DNA of 10,396 nt from Candidatus Hydrogenedentota bacterium. GTDB taxonomy: Bacteria; Hydrogenedentota; Hydrogenedentia; Hydrogenedentales; CAITNO01. This document shows positions 1 through 8,542 of the stretch, in pieces. The position numbers were made by a program, and so were the translations under genes. The notes beneath the pieces are model-generated. The model searched no databases. It had not been told where the DNA came from and saw only the letters and a program-made list of their open reading frames with translations. The stretch is taken from positions 1 through 10,396 of the forward strand of contig DSBB01000324.1 of the NCBI GenBank assembly GCA_011046175.1, read 5' to 3'. The first letter of the stretch is position 1. Each line of letters begins with the position of its first letter.

Positions 1-1257
1 GTCATAACTGTTGAAGTACGGGAAGACCATCTCGAGACCCTCGCCCAGACCAAACCGCTGGTGGCGTTGGCGGAATTGATTTGGAACGCCCTTGACGCGG
101 AAGCCACGGAAACGCGCGTGGAGTTCGTCGAAAACGACTTGCAGGGCGTCGAGACCATACGCATTATGGACAACGGACACGGTCTGCATTACGACGATGC
201 GTTTCTTGTGTTTCGCAATCTGGGAGGTTCCTGGAAGCGGCAGGGACTGCGCACCCGCGAACGGCGGCGCGTGTTGCACGGCAAATACGGCAAGGGACGC
301 TTTCGCGCGTTTTCGCTGGGCAGCACGGTCAGCTGGCGCTCCACATATAAGGACGGAAATGACTTTTACACATACCGGATTGCGGGCGAAGCGGCAAAAC
401 TGGGCGAGTTCGCCATCTATCCGCGCGCAGGCGCGGCAACCCAAAACGCAACGGGCATGACAGTGGAAATCGGGCAGGTGTCCGATGCGGCGGGCATGTT
501 GCGCGGCGTAAAAGCGATGGAGGACATCACCAACCTGTTCGCCCTGTATTTGCGTCAGTACCCCGACACGCGCATTATTTACGACGGCATCCCGCTTGAT
601 CCGGGCAACGCCGAAAAGCGTTTCGCCCGGTATGCGCTTGAACCGATGGTGATGGAGAGCGGCGAACGCGTCACGGCGGAACTGGACGTGGTCGAGTGGA
701 ACATTCCCGGAAAACGAGGCTTGGTGTTGTGCGATGAAGACGGTTTCATGCGCATCAACGCGCTGCCGCGCCTCCACTTCCGCGGATTCAGCTATACGGC
801 GTATCTGAAGTCCGCCCATGTGGCGACCCTTGACCAGGAGGGACTGCTGGACACCGGGGAAATGTACCCTGATCTCCGGCAGATGCTGGACGCCGCCAGG
901 GCGAAACTCCGCGAGCATTTCACCCAACGCGAAGCGGAGGACGCGCAGGATGTGGTCGCCTTCTGGAAGGAAATCGGCTTGTATCCTTACGGGGACGCGC
1001 CGCGCAATGCCGCCGAAGCAAACGAACAACGCATCTTCGACATATATGCCACCCATCTGGACCGCATCTTCACTGATTTTGCGTCCGTGCCGCTGCGCAC
1101 GAAACGGCTGGTGCTGCGCTTGATTCAGGAACTGGTGCATGCCGAGCCGGTGCGTGTCGCAAGCATACTTGATGAACTCATTACTTTCCCGGAAGAAGCG
1201 GAAGAGAAGATCATGGCCCTGGCGGGCGTGCATCCCGAGGAGGCGCCGGCGGAGTAG
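1..1257 (+). CDS. GHKL/HSP90-like ATP-binding protein, 5' end outside window
   Basis: The frame is open from base 1, so the start codon lies upstream; 418 residues are visible (numbered from base 1). The GHKL (gyrase/Hsp90/histidine kinase/MutL) ATP site is clear. The N-box is ELIWNALDAEAT at residues 25-36, with the Mg-binding Asn at 29. The G1 box is DNGHG at 57-61, followed by FRNLGGSWK at 71-79. The glycine-rich ATP lid, GKYGKGRF, is at 94-101. Because the N-box sits so near the window edge, few residues are probably missing. The role is unknown: proteins of this kind are usually annotated only as 'ATP-binding protein', and members of the fold act as ATP-gated clamps or chaperones. No nuclease, kinase or membrane segment is visible. 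The C-terminal half (about 210-418) is charged and helical-looking and ends in an Ala/Glu-rich tail. From memory, homologues run on well past this point, so this copy may be short. A TAGGA hairpin begins 30 bp after the stop. The ATP-binding call is firm; the function is not known. Confidence 0.8.
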   Translation, partial: VITVEVREDHLETLAQTKPLVALAELIWNALDAEATETRVEFVENDLQGVETIRIMDNGHGLHYDDAFLVFRNLGGSWKRQGLRTRERRRVLHGKYGKGRFRAFSLGSTVSWRSTYKDGNDFYTYRIAGEAAKLGEFAIYPRAGAATQNATGMTVEIGQVSDAAGMLRGVKAMEDITNLFALYLRQYPDTRIIYDGIPLDPGNAEKRFARYALEPMVMESGERVTAELDVVEWNIPGKRGLVLCDEDGFMRINALPRLHFRGFSYTAYLKSAHVATLDQEGLLDTGEMYPDLRQMLDAARAKLREHFTQREAEDAQDVVAFWKEIGLYPYGDAPRNAAEANEQRIFDIYATHLDRIFTDFASVPLRTKRLVLRLIQELVHAEPVRVASILDELITFPEEAEEKIMALAGVHPEEAPAE

Positions 1258-1287
1258 CATGGCGCTGTTGTGCAGTTGTGAGGGTGT

Positions 1288-1373
1288 GTATGACAGGTAG
1301 GATAAGTAGGACGAGTAGGACGGAATAGAACCAATACGCGTCCTACTTATCCTGCCCGTCCCACCTATCATAC
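1288..1373. repeat. TAGGA-type 9-bp repeat hairpin, copy 1
   Basis: The left arm (1288-1322) holds three tandem 9-bp units: GTAGGATAA, GTAGGACGA and GTAGGACGG, at 1297-1323. They are preceded by GTATGACAG. The right arm (1339-1373) is the imperfect reverse complement in the same 9-bp register, including the flank (GTATGATAG when read on the minus strand). This gives a stem of about 35 bp with wobbles and mismatches and a loop of about 16 nt. No T-run follows the right arm, so it is not a standard intrinsic terminator. It lies 30 bp after the ATPase stop and 54 bp before leuS, both on the plus strand. Its role could be mRNA 3'-end protection, attenuation, or that of a passive dispersed repeat; the sequence does not decide. 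Confidence 0.85.
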
Positions 1374-1427
1374 TCCTCCAACGCCTTACTGTGTAATCAA
1401 TACCTCAATAGACCGGAGAATAGATAT

Positions 1428-4016
<2,589 letters not shown>

Positions 4017-4066
4017 AGTCTCAATTGGTCAGAGATTGTGAAGATATAGGAAGTTTTGAGTGAATT

Positions 4067-4172
4067 TGTTTTGTAGGATAGGTAGGATAAATAGGATAAG
4101 TAGGACGAGAACAACACCCTAAAGCAATCACCGTCCTACGGGTCCTACCCATCCTACCCATCCTGCAAAACA
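4067..4172. repeat. TAGGA-type 9-bp repeat hairpin, copy 2
   Basis: The left arm (4067-4107) is TGTTTT followed by units GTAGGATAG, GTAGGATAA, ATAGGATAA and GTAGGACG. The right arm (4132-4172) complements it in register and ends in GCAAAACA, giving a stem of about 41 bp with some mismatches. The loop (4108-4131) is 24 nt and ends GCAATCAC; that loop edge, and GAGAA at the other edge, recur in copy 3 in inverted orientation. No T-run follows the stem. It is located 50 bp after the leuS stop and 53 bp before the nucleotidylyltransferase start. Confidence 0.87.
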
Positions 4173-4179
4173 CCGGGTT

Positions 4180-4194
4180 GCGGGCAGCGCCCGC
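4180..4194. other. Short GC-rich hairpin downstream of repeat copy 2
   Basis: GCGGGC-AGC-GCCCGC is a perfect 6-bp stem with a 3-nt loop, 31 bp before the nucleotidylyltransferase ATG. It has no T-tract after it, so an intrinsic terminator is unlikely. It may simply be leader structure. Confidence 0.4.
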
Positions 4195-4208
4195 CTTGGA
4201 TGAGTAAC

Positions 4209-4222
4209 TGCGAAAGGTCGCA
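4209..4222 (+). promoter_or_regulatory. Ribosome binding site held in a hairpin loop
   Basis: TGCGA-AAGG-TCGCA forms a perfect 5-bp stem whose 4-nt loop is the Shine-Dalgarno-like AAGG (4214-4217), eight bases before the ATG at 4226. The site could be presented or partly masked by this small stem. It supports the chosen start. Whether the hairpin matters for translation is inference. Confidence 0.4.
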
Positions 4223-4225
4223 TAC

Positions 4226-5422
4226 ATGCAGGCTGTAATCATGGCGGCGGGTCAGTCCACCCGCACCTGGCCGTTGACGCAGACACGCCCGAAGCCGTTG
4301 TTGCCGGTGATGGACGCGCCGTTGCTGGCGCATCAGCTGCGCGCGCTTGACGGCGTCGCCGACGAGGCGGTCATCGTCATCGGCTATCGGGGCGACATGA
4401 TTCGCGAACGCTTCGGCGATTCTTTCGAGGGAATGCGCCTGCGCTATGTGGAACAGCGCGAACAGCGCGGCACCGGCCATGCGGTGTTACAGGCGGCGGA
4501 GGTAATCAACGGCCCTTTCCTTGCCATGAACGGCGACGACCTGTACGACCCCGCCGATCTCGCGCGGCTGGCGCAGCACAAATATGCGGCGCTGGCGCGT
4601 CCCGTGGATGACCCGTGCCGGTTCGGTATCTTCGACATTGACGAAAATAACCGCGTTATCGGCCTTGAGGAAAAACCGCAGCAACCCCGCTCGAATCTGG
4701 CCAACATTGGCGCGTACAAATTCGCGCCGGAAGTGTTTGACATCCTGAAGCGGACGCCGCCCTCGCCGCGCGGCGAAATCGAAGTTACCGACGCGGTGCA
4801 GGCGCTGGCGACCGAAGATGCATTTTATGTTGCCCACAGCGAAGGCTACTACCTGTCCATCGGCTATCCGTGGCATCTGCTCGACGCGAACGCCTACTGG
4901 CTCGATCATTTTCTGAAGCATGACATTCAGATCGAAATACCAGCATCGGCAAGCGTTAACGGAATAGTGCATATCGGCGCGGGCACGATTATCCGTCCCG
5001 GCGTGGTCATAGACGGGCCCGTGTACATCGGCGAGAACTGCGCGCTCGGCCCCAACTGCTGGATTCGCCCCTATACGGCGCTGGGCGCGGGATGCCGCAT
5101 CGGCCACGCAAGCGAGATCAAGGCGTCCGTGTTTTTCGAGAACGCCGCCGCGCCGCATCAGAATTATGTGGGCGACAGCATCATTGGCGCGCGCGTCAAC
5201 CTCGGCTGCGGCACGAACACCGCAAATCTGCGGCATGACGAACAGAATGTGCGCGTGTTGATACGGGACGCGCTGGTGGATACGGGCAGGAAAAAACTGG
5301 GCGCCATAATCGGGGACGGCGCGCACACCGGCGTCAACACGTCCATTTACCCCGGACGCAAGATAGGACCCGGACTCAACACCCTGCCCGGATGCGAGGT
5401 GCGGTTCGACCTGGTAGAATAG
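4226..5422 (+). CDS. Bifunctional sugar-1-phosphate nucleotidylyltransferase / hexapeptide acyltransferase
   Basis: 398 aa in two domains, resembling GlmU and the archaeal ST0452/MJ1101-type enzymes that make activated sugars for envelope or exopolysaccharide synthesis. Residues 1-230 are the nucleotidylyltransferase fold: MAAGQSTRTWPLTQTRPKPL at 6-25 (nucleotide-binding loop, Lys23), GTGHAV at 82-87, NGDDLY at 102-107 (metal-binding Asp), EEKP at 148-151 and GEIEVTDA at 183-190. Residues about 245-390 are a left-handed beta-helix of hexapeptide repeats (for example IGAGTIIRPGVVIDGPVYIG). PHQNYVGDS at 310-318 matches the region that carries the catalytic His of the GlmU acetyltransferase (here His311). 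In the signature GxGTR the second Gly is Ser11. The sugar and nucleotide cannot be told from sequence: UDP-GlcNAc, dTDP-glucose or a relative are possible. It ends 7 bp from the convergent pseudopilin gene, with no terminator between them. Confidence 0.85.
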   Translation: MQAVIMAAGQSTRTWPLTQTRPKPLLPVMDAPLLAHQLRALDGVADEAVIVIGYRGDMIRERFGDSFEGMRLRYVEQREQRGTGHAVLQAAEVINGPFLAMNGDDLYDPADLARLAQHKYAALARPVDDPCRFGIFDIDENNRVIGLEEKPQQPRSNLANIGAYKFAPEVFDILKRTPPSPRGEIEVTDAVQALATEDAFYVAHSEGYYLSIGYPWHLLDANAYWLDHFLKHDIQIEIPASASVNGIVHIGAGTIIRPGVVIDGPVYIGENCALGPNCWIRPYTALGAGCRIGHASEIKASVFFENAAAPHQNYVGDSIIGARVNLGCGTNTANLRHDEQNVRVLIRDALVDTGRKKLGAIIGDGAHTGVNTSIYPGRKIGPGLNTLPGCEVRFDLVE

Positions 5423-5429
5423 CCCCGCG

Positions 5430-6398
5430 TTACTGACTCACGTAAATAATTGGCCCCGCGCCTGCGGGCATGGTGGGCGAGGGCAGGTTGTTGGTGATGG
5501 TTCTGCCCGCAAACTGATAGGTTTGCGCCCCCTCGTTCTGTTGCGTGCGCGCCCGGAAATCAAAATCGAGTTGACCGTTGCCGTCCAGATCGCGCGTGGC
5601 AAGATAGTAGGCGCGCAGCCCAAGAATATGGTAGAGATCGCGTCCGTTGTTGTCCGTTTCCACATCCCAACCCAACGGCTCGGGCACCACGCCAAATGTA
5701 TTCCCGCTCGGCCCCACGCCGATCAACACAAACGCGTCATACGTGCGCGGCGGAAATGTCAGGCGGGAAAGAACGGGGTCGCTCGAGTCCCAAATGTCGG
5801 CGTATTCCGAACCGTTGTCCAACCAGTATTTCTGCGCTTTCGAGAACTGCAGCTTGTTTACCGGTATGTAAATGAAGGGACGCCGGGTGGCGCTCAATTG
5901 GCGGTTGATTTCCTCGCCGAATACGTCTGTAACCTGGCCCGTATAACGGGGCAGGGTGGAATCAAGTTCATACGTGCCGTCCGGTTTTTTAAATCCCACC
6001 GGCGAAAATTCAAGCAGGCCGATTTGACCGTCGTTGTCCGTGTCATAGGAGGTGGAAAATTCGTCGTACATCTCCTCGTTGCCGTGATAACGCAACCGCG
6101 CCATATAGGGCATGAGATTGTAGTATTCGGGTTCCTTCGAAGCGTCAGCGGGACCGGCGAGATCATCGGCCTGCTCAAACCCCACATATCCATAAGCGGG
6201 AGGATAACTTTGATAATCTATATAGTAGGCCGTCAGCGCCATGGAAACCTGACGCAGCGCGCTGTCCATGCGCCGCATCTTGGCGCGCTCGATCATGCGC
6301 GGCCCAACGGTAAAGGTCAACGCGGCCAGAATGGCAATGATGGCAACAACCGTTAATAATTCAATAAGTGTAAAACCTCTGCTGCATGATTTTTTCAT
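5430..6398 (-). CDS. GspG-like type II secretion/type IV pseudopilin with EF-hand-like loop
   Basis: 322 aa from the ATG at 6398. An in-frame ATG upstream (6467) would give 345 aa, but it lacks a ribosome site and would bury the pilin signal, whereas AGGAG at 6410-6414 serves 6398. The class III leader MKKSCSRG is followed by FTLIELLTVVAIIAILAALTF at 9-29: prepilin peptidase should cut after Gly8, and Glu13 is the conserved +5 Glu. The helix continues into RMDSALRQVSMALTAYYIDY and then YPP, typical of GspG-type pseudopilins. At about 322 aa it is roughly twice the usual GspG length. The extra globular part contains a canonical EF-hand-like loop, DTDNDGQIGLLE (119-130), and a degenerate second one, DLDGNGQLDFDF (270-281). 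It probably forms part of a periplasmic pseudopilus or a pilus-like surface fibre that binds calcium. No other secretion genes are in the window. Confidence 0.85.
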   Translation of the reverse strand: MKKSCSRGFTLIELLTVVAIIAILAALTFTVGPRMIERAKMRRMDSALRQVSMALTAYYIDYQSYPPAYGYVGFEQADDLAGPADASKEPEYYNLMPYMARLRYHGNEEMYDEFSTSYDTDNDGQIGLLEFSPVGFKKPDGTYELDSTLPRYTGQVTDVFGEEINRQLSATRRPFIYIPVNKLQFSKAQKYWLDNGSEYADIWDSSDPVLSRLTFPPRTYDAFVLIGVGPSGNTFGVVPEPLGWDVETDNNGRDLYHILGLRAYYLATRDLDGNGQLDFDFRARTQQNEGAQTYQFAGRTITNNLPSPTMPAGAGPIIYVSQ

Positions 6399-6409
6399 GG
6401 TTCCAATAT

Positions 6410-6414
6410 CTCCT
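6410..6414 (-). promoter_or_regulatory. Ribosome binding site deciding the pseudopilin start
   Basis: AGGAG on the minus strand lies 11 bases before the ATG at 6398. The alternative in-frame ATG at 6467 has no such site. Confidence 0.6.
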
Positions 6415-6443
6415 GCTTTTATGCTTACTGTCATCCTGAATTT

Positions 6444-6452
6444 ATCATACCA
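6444..6452 (-). promoter_or_regulatory. Candidate extended -10 promoter for the pseudopilin gene
   Basis: On the minus strand TGG-TATGAT forms an extended -10 (TGn plus a 5/6 match to TATAAT). It would start transcription near 6437 and leave a leader of about 40 nt before the ATG at 6398. No good -35 is seen, which fits an extended -10 promoter. This is a pattern match only. Confidence 0.4.
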
Positions 6453-6569
6453 CAAAAAGCGATCCAAGCAGTAGAATTTCGGCGCTTATGGAATTTTGAA
6501 AAAAGGGTTGTCTTCGTTCCGCAAACGCCGGTGCCTTCCCGGGTTGCCGCGTATTTGGCGGAGGGGCGG

Positions 6570-6710
6570 TCAGGTATTGCCCGGGCGGAGGGGTCCGCCA
6601 AAGAGAATGGCCAGGCTTCCGAATACGGACGCCAGCAGGCCGAACACGGCTTCGAGCAGGTCAAACACGAAGCCGTTTACAATTTCCGCTATTCTGTCGC
6701 TGAAGCTCAT
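6570..6710 (-). CDS. Small hydrophobic protein, 46 aa, hypothetical
   Basis: A 46-codon frame starting MSFSDRIAEIVNGF and ending in GGPLRPGNT. GGAG at 6719-6722 precedes the ATG by eight bases. The N-terminus is polar; residues about 13-39 are a continuous run rich in Phe, Val, Leu, Ala and Gly, long enough for one membrane-spanning helix, with a short positively charged tail. The acidic pair Asp17 and Glu20 in the helix could instead make it amphipathic and membrane-associated. Third positions are GC-rich, like the neighbouring genes. It lies upstream of the pseudopilin gene on the same strand (171 bp gap containing a separate promoter candidate) and divergent from the carboxypeptidase gene. 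I do not recognise a family. The DNA encoding the C-terminus contains a perfect hairpin, GGCGGA-CCCC-TCCGCC (6584-6599). A plus-strand frame over the same bases lacks a ribosome site and is less convincing. Confidence 0.5.
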   Translation of the reverse strand: MSFSDRIAEIVNGFVFDLLEAVFGLLASVFGSLAILFGGPLRPGNT

Positions 6711-6718
6711 AACTCGTT

Positions 6719-6722
6719 CTCC
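6719..6722 (-). promoter_or_regulatory. Ribosome binding site of the 46-aa gene
   Basis: GGAG on the minus strand, eight bases before the ATG at 6710. This is the main evidence that the short frame is translated. Confidence 0.5.
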
Positions 6723-6751
6723 AGTCGCGTGGCGCGGCCTTTTTTCTGTAC

Positions 6752-6780
6752 ACTATACACTCAGGCCGCCGTCTCGTTAC
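6752..6780 (-). promoter_or_regulatory. Candidate promoter for the 46-aa gene
   Basis: On the minus strand TATAGT (6752-6757, 5/6 to the -10 consensus) lies 17 bp after GTAACG (6775-6780, only 3/6 to the -35 consensus). Transcription would begin near 6745. The rest of the divergent gap (6781-6875) shows no convincing plus-strand promoter for the carboxypeptidase gene. Confidence 0.25.
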
Positions 6781-6875
6781 CCTGAACAACAATTTTCACG
6801 GCGCGCCGCCGGACGTCTTTTTACGCCGCGCTGTTCAACTTCATCTAATCAGACGAAAACAAGAAAGAATAATTC

Positions 6876-8393
6876 ATGGAAAATACGGGCGCTTTTTCAA
6901 GATTGCGGGATCGCCTGCGCGATGTACACAACCTGCGCATGGCGGCGGCCGTGCTCAACTGGGATATGGAAGTGTGCATGCCGCCCAAGGGCGCGGCGGC
7001 GCGGGGCGGCCAGCTGGCGACGTTGGCGGCGCTTGCCCATGAGCGGTTCACCCACCCTGAAACGGGAACGCTTATTCGGCAGGCGCAGGATAATCAGGAT
7101 ACGTTGGCGGATGATGAGCGCGCGGCGCTGCGGGAAGTGGATTATGACTACAGGCGCGCAGCGCGCATTCCCGAAAATTTCGTGCGCCGTTTTGCGCAAA
7201 CGCGCAGCGCGGCATATCACGCATGGCTCGACGCGCGAAAGCAATCGGACTTCGCCGTGTTTCAGACGCATTTGCAGAAACTGGTGACTCTGGCTCGCGA
7301 ACTGGCCGATTACCTGGGTTACGAAGACACGCCGTACAACGCGCTGCTGGAGGATTTCGAGCGGGGCATGACAACAGCGCAATTGCGCGCTGTTTTTGAT
7401 GAACTGGCGCCGCGCCAGCGCGCCTTGATAGAACGAATCATGAACGCGCCGACCCAACCCGACGCCGCCTGGCTGGAACAAACATGGGACGCAGACGCCC
7501 AGTGGGCGTTCACGGAGCGCGTGCTGCGCGACATGGGCTATGATTTCGACGCGGGAAGGCAGGACAAGTCCGCGCACCCCTTCACCACCAACTTCTCCAT
7601 CGGCGATGTGCGCATCACAACGCGGCTGAATGAGCGCGACCTCTTTTCTGCGCTGTTCAGCTCGATTCATGAATGCGGCCATGCGCTGTACGAGCAGGGA
7701 TTCCCGCCCGAAGACGAAGGCACGATACTCGCCGAAGCGCCCTCCCTCGGCATACACGAGTCACAGTCGCGCCTGTGGGAAAACATTATCGGCCGCAGCC
7801 TGCCCTTCTGGCGGCATTACATGCCCGTGCTGCGCGAGCATTTCCCGGGACAGCTGGACAATGTGGACGCTGAACAGGTCTATGCCGCCGCAAATCGCGT
7901 CGCTCCCTCGCTGATTCGCGTCGAGGCGGACGAATGCACCTACAACCTGCATATCATTCTGCGGTTTGAATTGGAAACGGCCCTTATCGAGGGCAACCTT
8001 GCCGCGGCGGACCTGCCCGCCGCGTGGAACGAAAAAATGGCGGCATGGCTCGGCGTCGCCGTGCCCGACGACGCCAACGGATGCCTGCAGGACATTCACT
8101 GGTCGCACGGAACGTTCGGTTATTTCCCAACCTACGCGTTGGGCAACCTTTACGCAGCCCAGATGTTTGACGCCGTAACAAAAGCGATACCCGGTATAAT
8201 GTCCTCTGTCGGACGCGGCGAATTTACGCCGTTGCTCGCATGGCTGCGCGAAAACGTACACCGCGTCGGCAGAAGAAAAACCACGCCGGAAATCGTGCGC
8301 GACGCCACCGGCGAAGAACCGGCGGCAGCGGCGTTTCTGAAGTATCTTGAAAACAAATACGCGCCCTTGTATGGATTGGCGCAGGTAGGATAA
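6876..8393 (+). CDS. M32-family metallocarboxypeptidase (carboxypeptidase Taq type)
   Basis: 505 aa, the normal M32 length. These zinc enzymes trim C-terminal amino acids from peptides, probably in the cytoplasm, since there is no signal peptide. Hallmarks in order: HPF at 234-236; HECGH at 265-269 (the HExxH zinc site, with Glu266 as general base) within SSIHECGHALYEQG; HESQSRLWENIIGRS at 294-308 (HES motif, third zinc-ligand region); IRVEADECTYNLHI at 347-360; and DIHWSHGTFGYFPTYALGN at 406-424. All catalytic blocks are intact. The ATG follows a weak purine-rich stretch (AAGAAAGAA) rather than a clear ribosome site. The last codons, GTA GGA TAA, are the first unit of the TAGGA hairpin, so the repeat supplies the stop and the C-terminal Val-Gly. 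The next gene, thiC, is co-directional, 149 bp on, across that hairpin. Family assignment is firm; physiological peptides are unknown. Confidence 0.95.
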   Translation: MENTGAFSRLRDRLRDVHNLRMAAAVLNWDMEVCMPPKGAAARGGQLATLAALAHERFTHPETGTLIRQAQDNQDTLADDERAALREVDYDYRRAARIPENFVRRFAQTRSAAYHAWLDARKQSDFAVFQTHLQKLVTLARELADYLGYEDTPYNALLEDFERGMTTAQLRAVFDELAPRQRALIERIMNAPTQPDAAWLEQTWDADAQWAFTERVLRDMGYDFDAGRQDKSAHPFTTNFSIGDVRITTRLNERDLFSALFSSIHECGHALYEQGFPPEDEGTILAEAPSLGIHESQSRLWENIIGRSLPFWRHYMPVLREHFPGQLDNVDAEQVYAAANRVAPSLIRVEADECTYNLHIILRFELETALIEGNLAAADLPAAWNEKMAAWLGVAVPDDANGCLQDIHWSHGTFGYFPTYALGNLYAAQMFDAVTKAIPGIMSSVGRGEFTPLLAWLRENVHRVGRRKTTPEIVRDATGEEPAAAAFLKYLENKYAPLYGLAQVG

Positions 8394-8488
8394 GTAGGAT
8401 AAGTAGGATATGTAGGATATGTAGGACAGTGATTGCCGGCGGTTATTTCTTCTCGTCCTACTTATCCTACCAATCCTACATATCCTAC
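8385..8488. repeat. TAGGA-type 9-bp repeat hairpin, copy 3
   Basis: The left arm (8385-8429) has five 9-bp units: GTAGGATAA twice, GTAGGATAT twice, then GTAGGACAG. The right arm (8453-8488) has four complementary units. Four units pair on each side (about 36 bp), leaving the first left unit free; that unit is the end of the carboxypeptidase coding region. The loop begins GTGATTGC (8429-8436, overlapping the last unit) and the right side begins TTCTCGTCCTAC (8450-8461). Read on the minus strand these match the edges of copy 2, so copy 3 is inverted relative to it. No T-run follows. Confidence 0.88.
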
Positions 8489-8530
8489 ATAACAACCTAA
8501 CCGGGCCAACACCCGTATCAGACGGATAAT

Positions 8531-8534
8531 GGAG
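8531..8534 (+). promoter_or_regulatory. Ribosome binding site deciding the thiC start
   Basis: GGAG lies eight bases before the ATG at 8543. A TTG in frame at 8540 is less well placed, so 8543 is chosen. Confidence 0.6.
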
Positions 8535-8542
8535 ATTTTTTG

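Noticed and set aside
1288..1380. TAGGA hairpins as intrinsic terminators
   Set aside because: None of the three stems is followed by a T-run on either strand, and the stems are far longer and more AT/GC-mixed than usual terminators. A role at RNA 3' ends is still possible but not by the standard mechanism.
6496..7287. Plus-strand open frame of 263 codons overlapping the start of the carboxypeptidase gene
   Set aside because: From 6876 on it lies out of frame over a clearly conserved M32 N-terminus, and its product is Arg-rich shadow sequence. The upstream part overlaps the better supported 46-aa minus-strand gene.
8385..8488. CRISPR-like array
   Set aside because: The 9-bp units are contiguous with no spacers, and the second half is the inverted complement of the first.
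8498..8542. GGATAATG before thiC resembling the 3' part of a TPP riboswitch
   Set aside because: The matching 5' half (CTGAGA and the paired helices) is absent, and there is too little room after the hairpin. The GGAG there is better read as the ribosome site.
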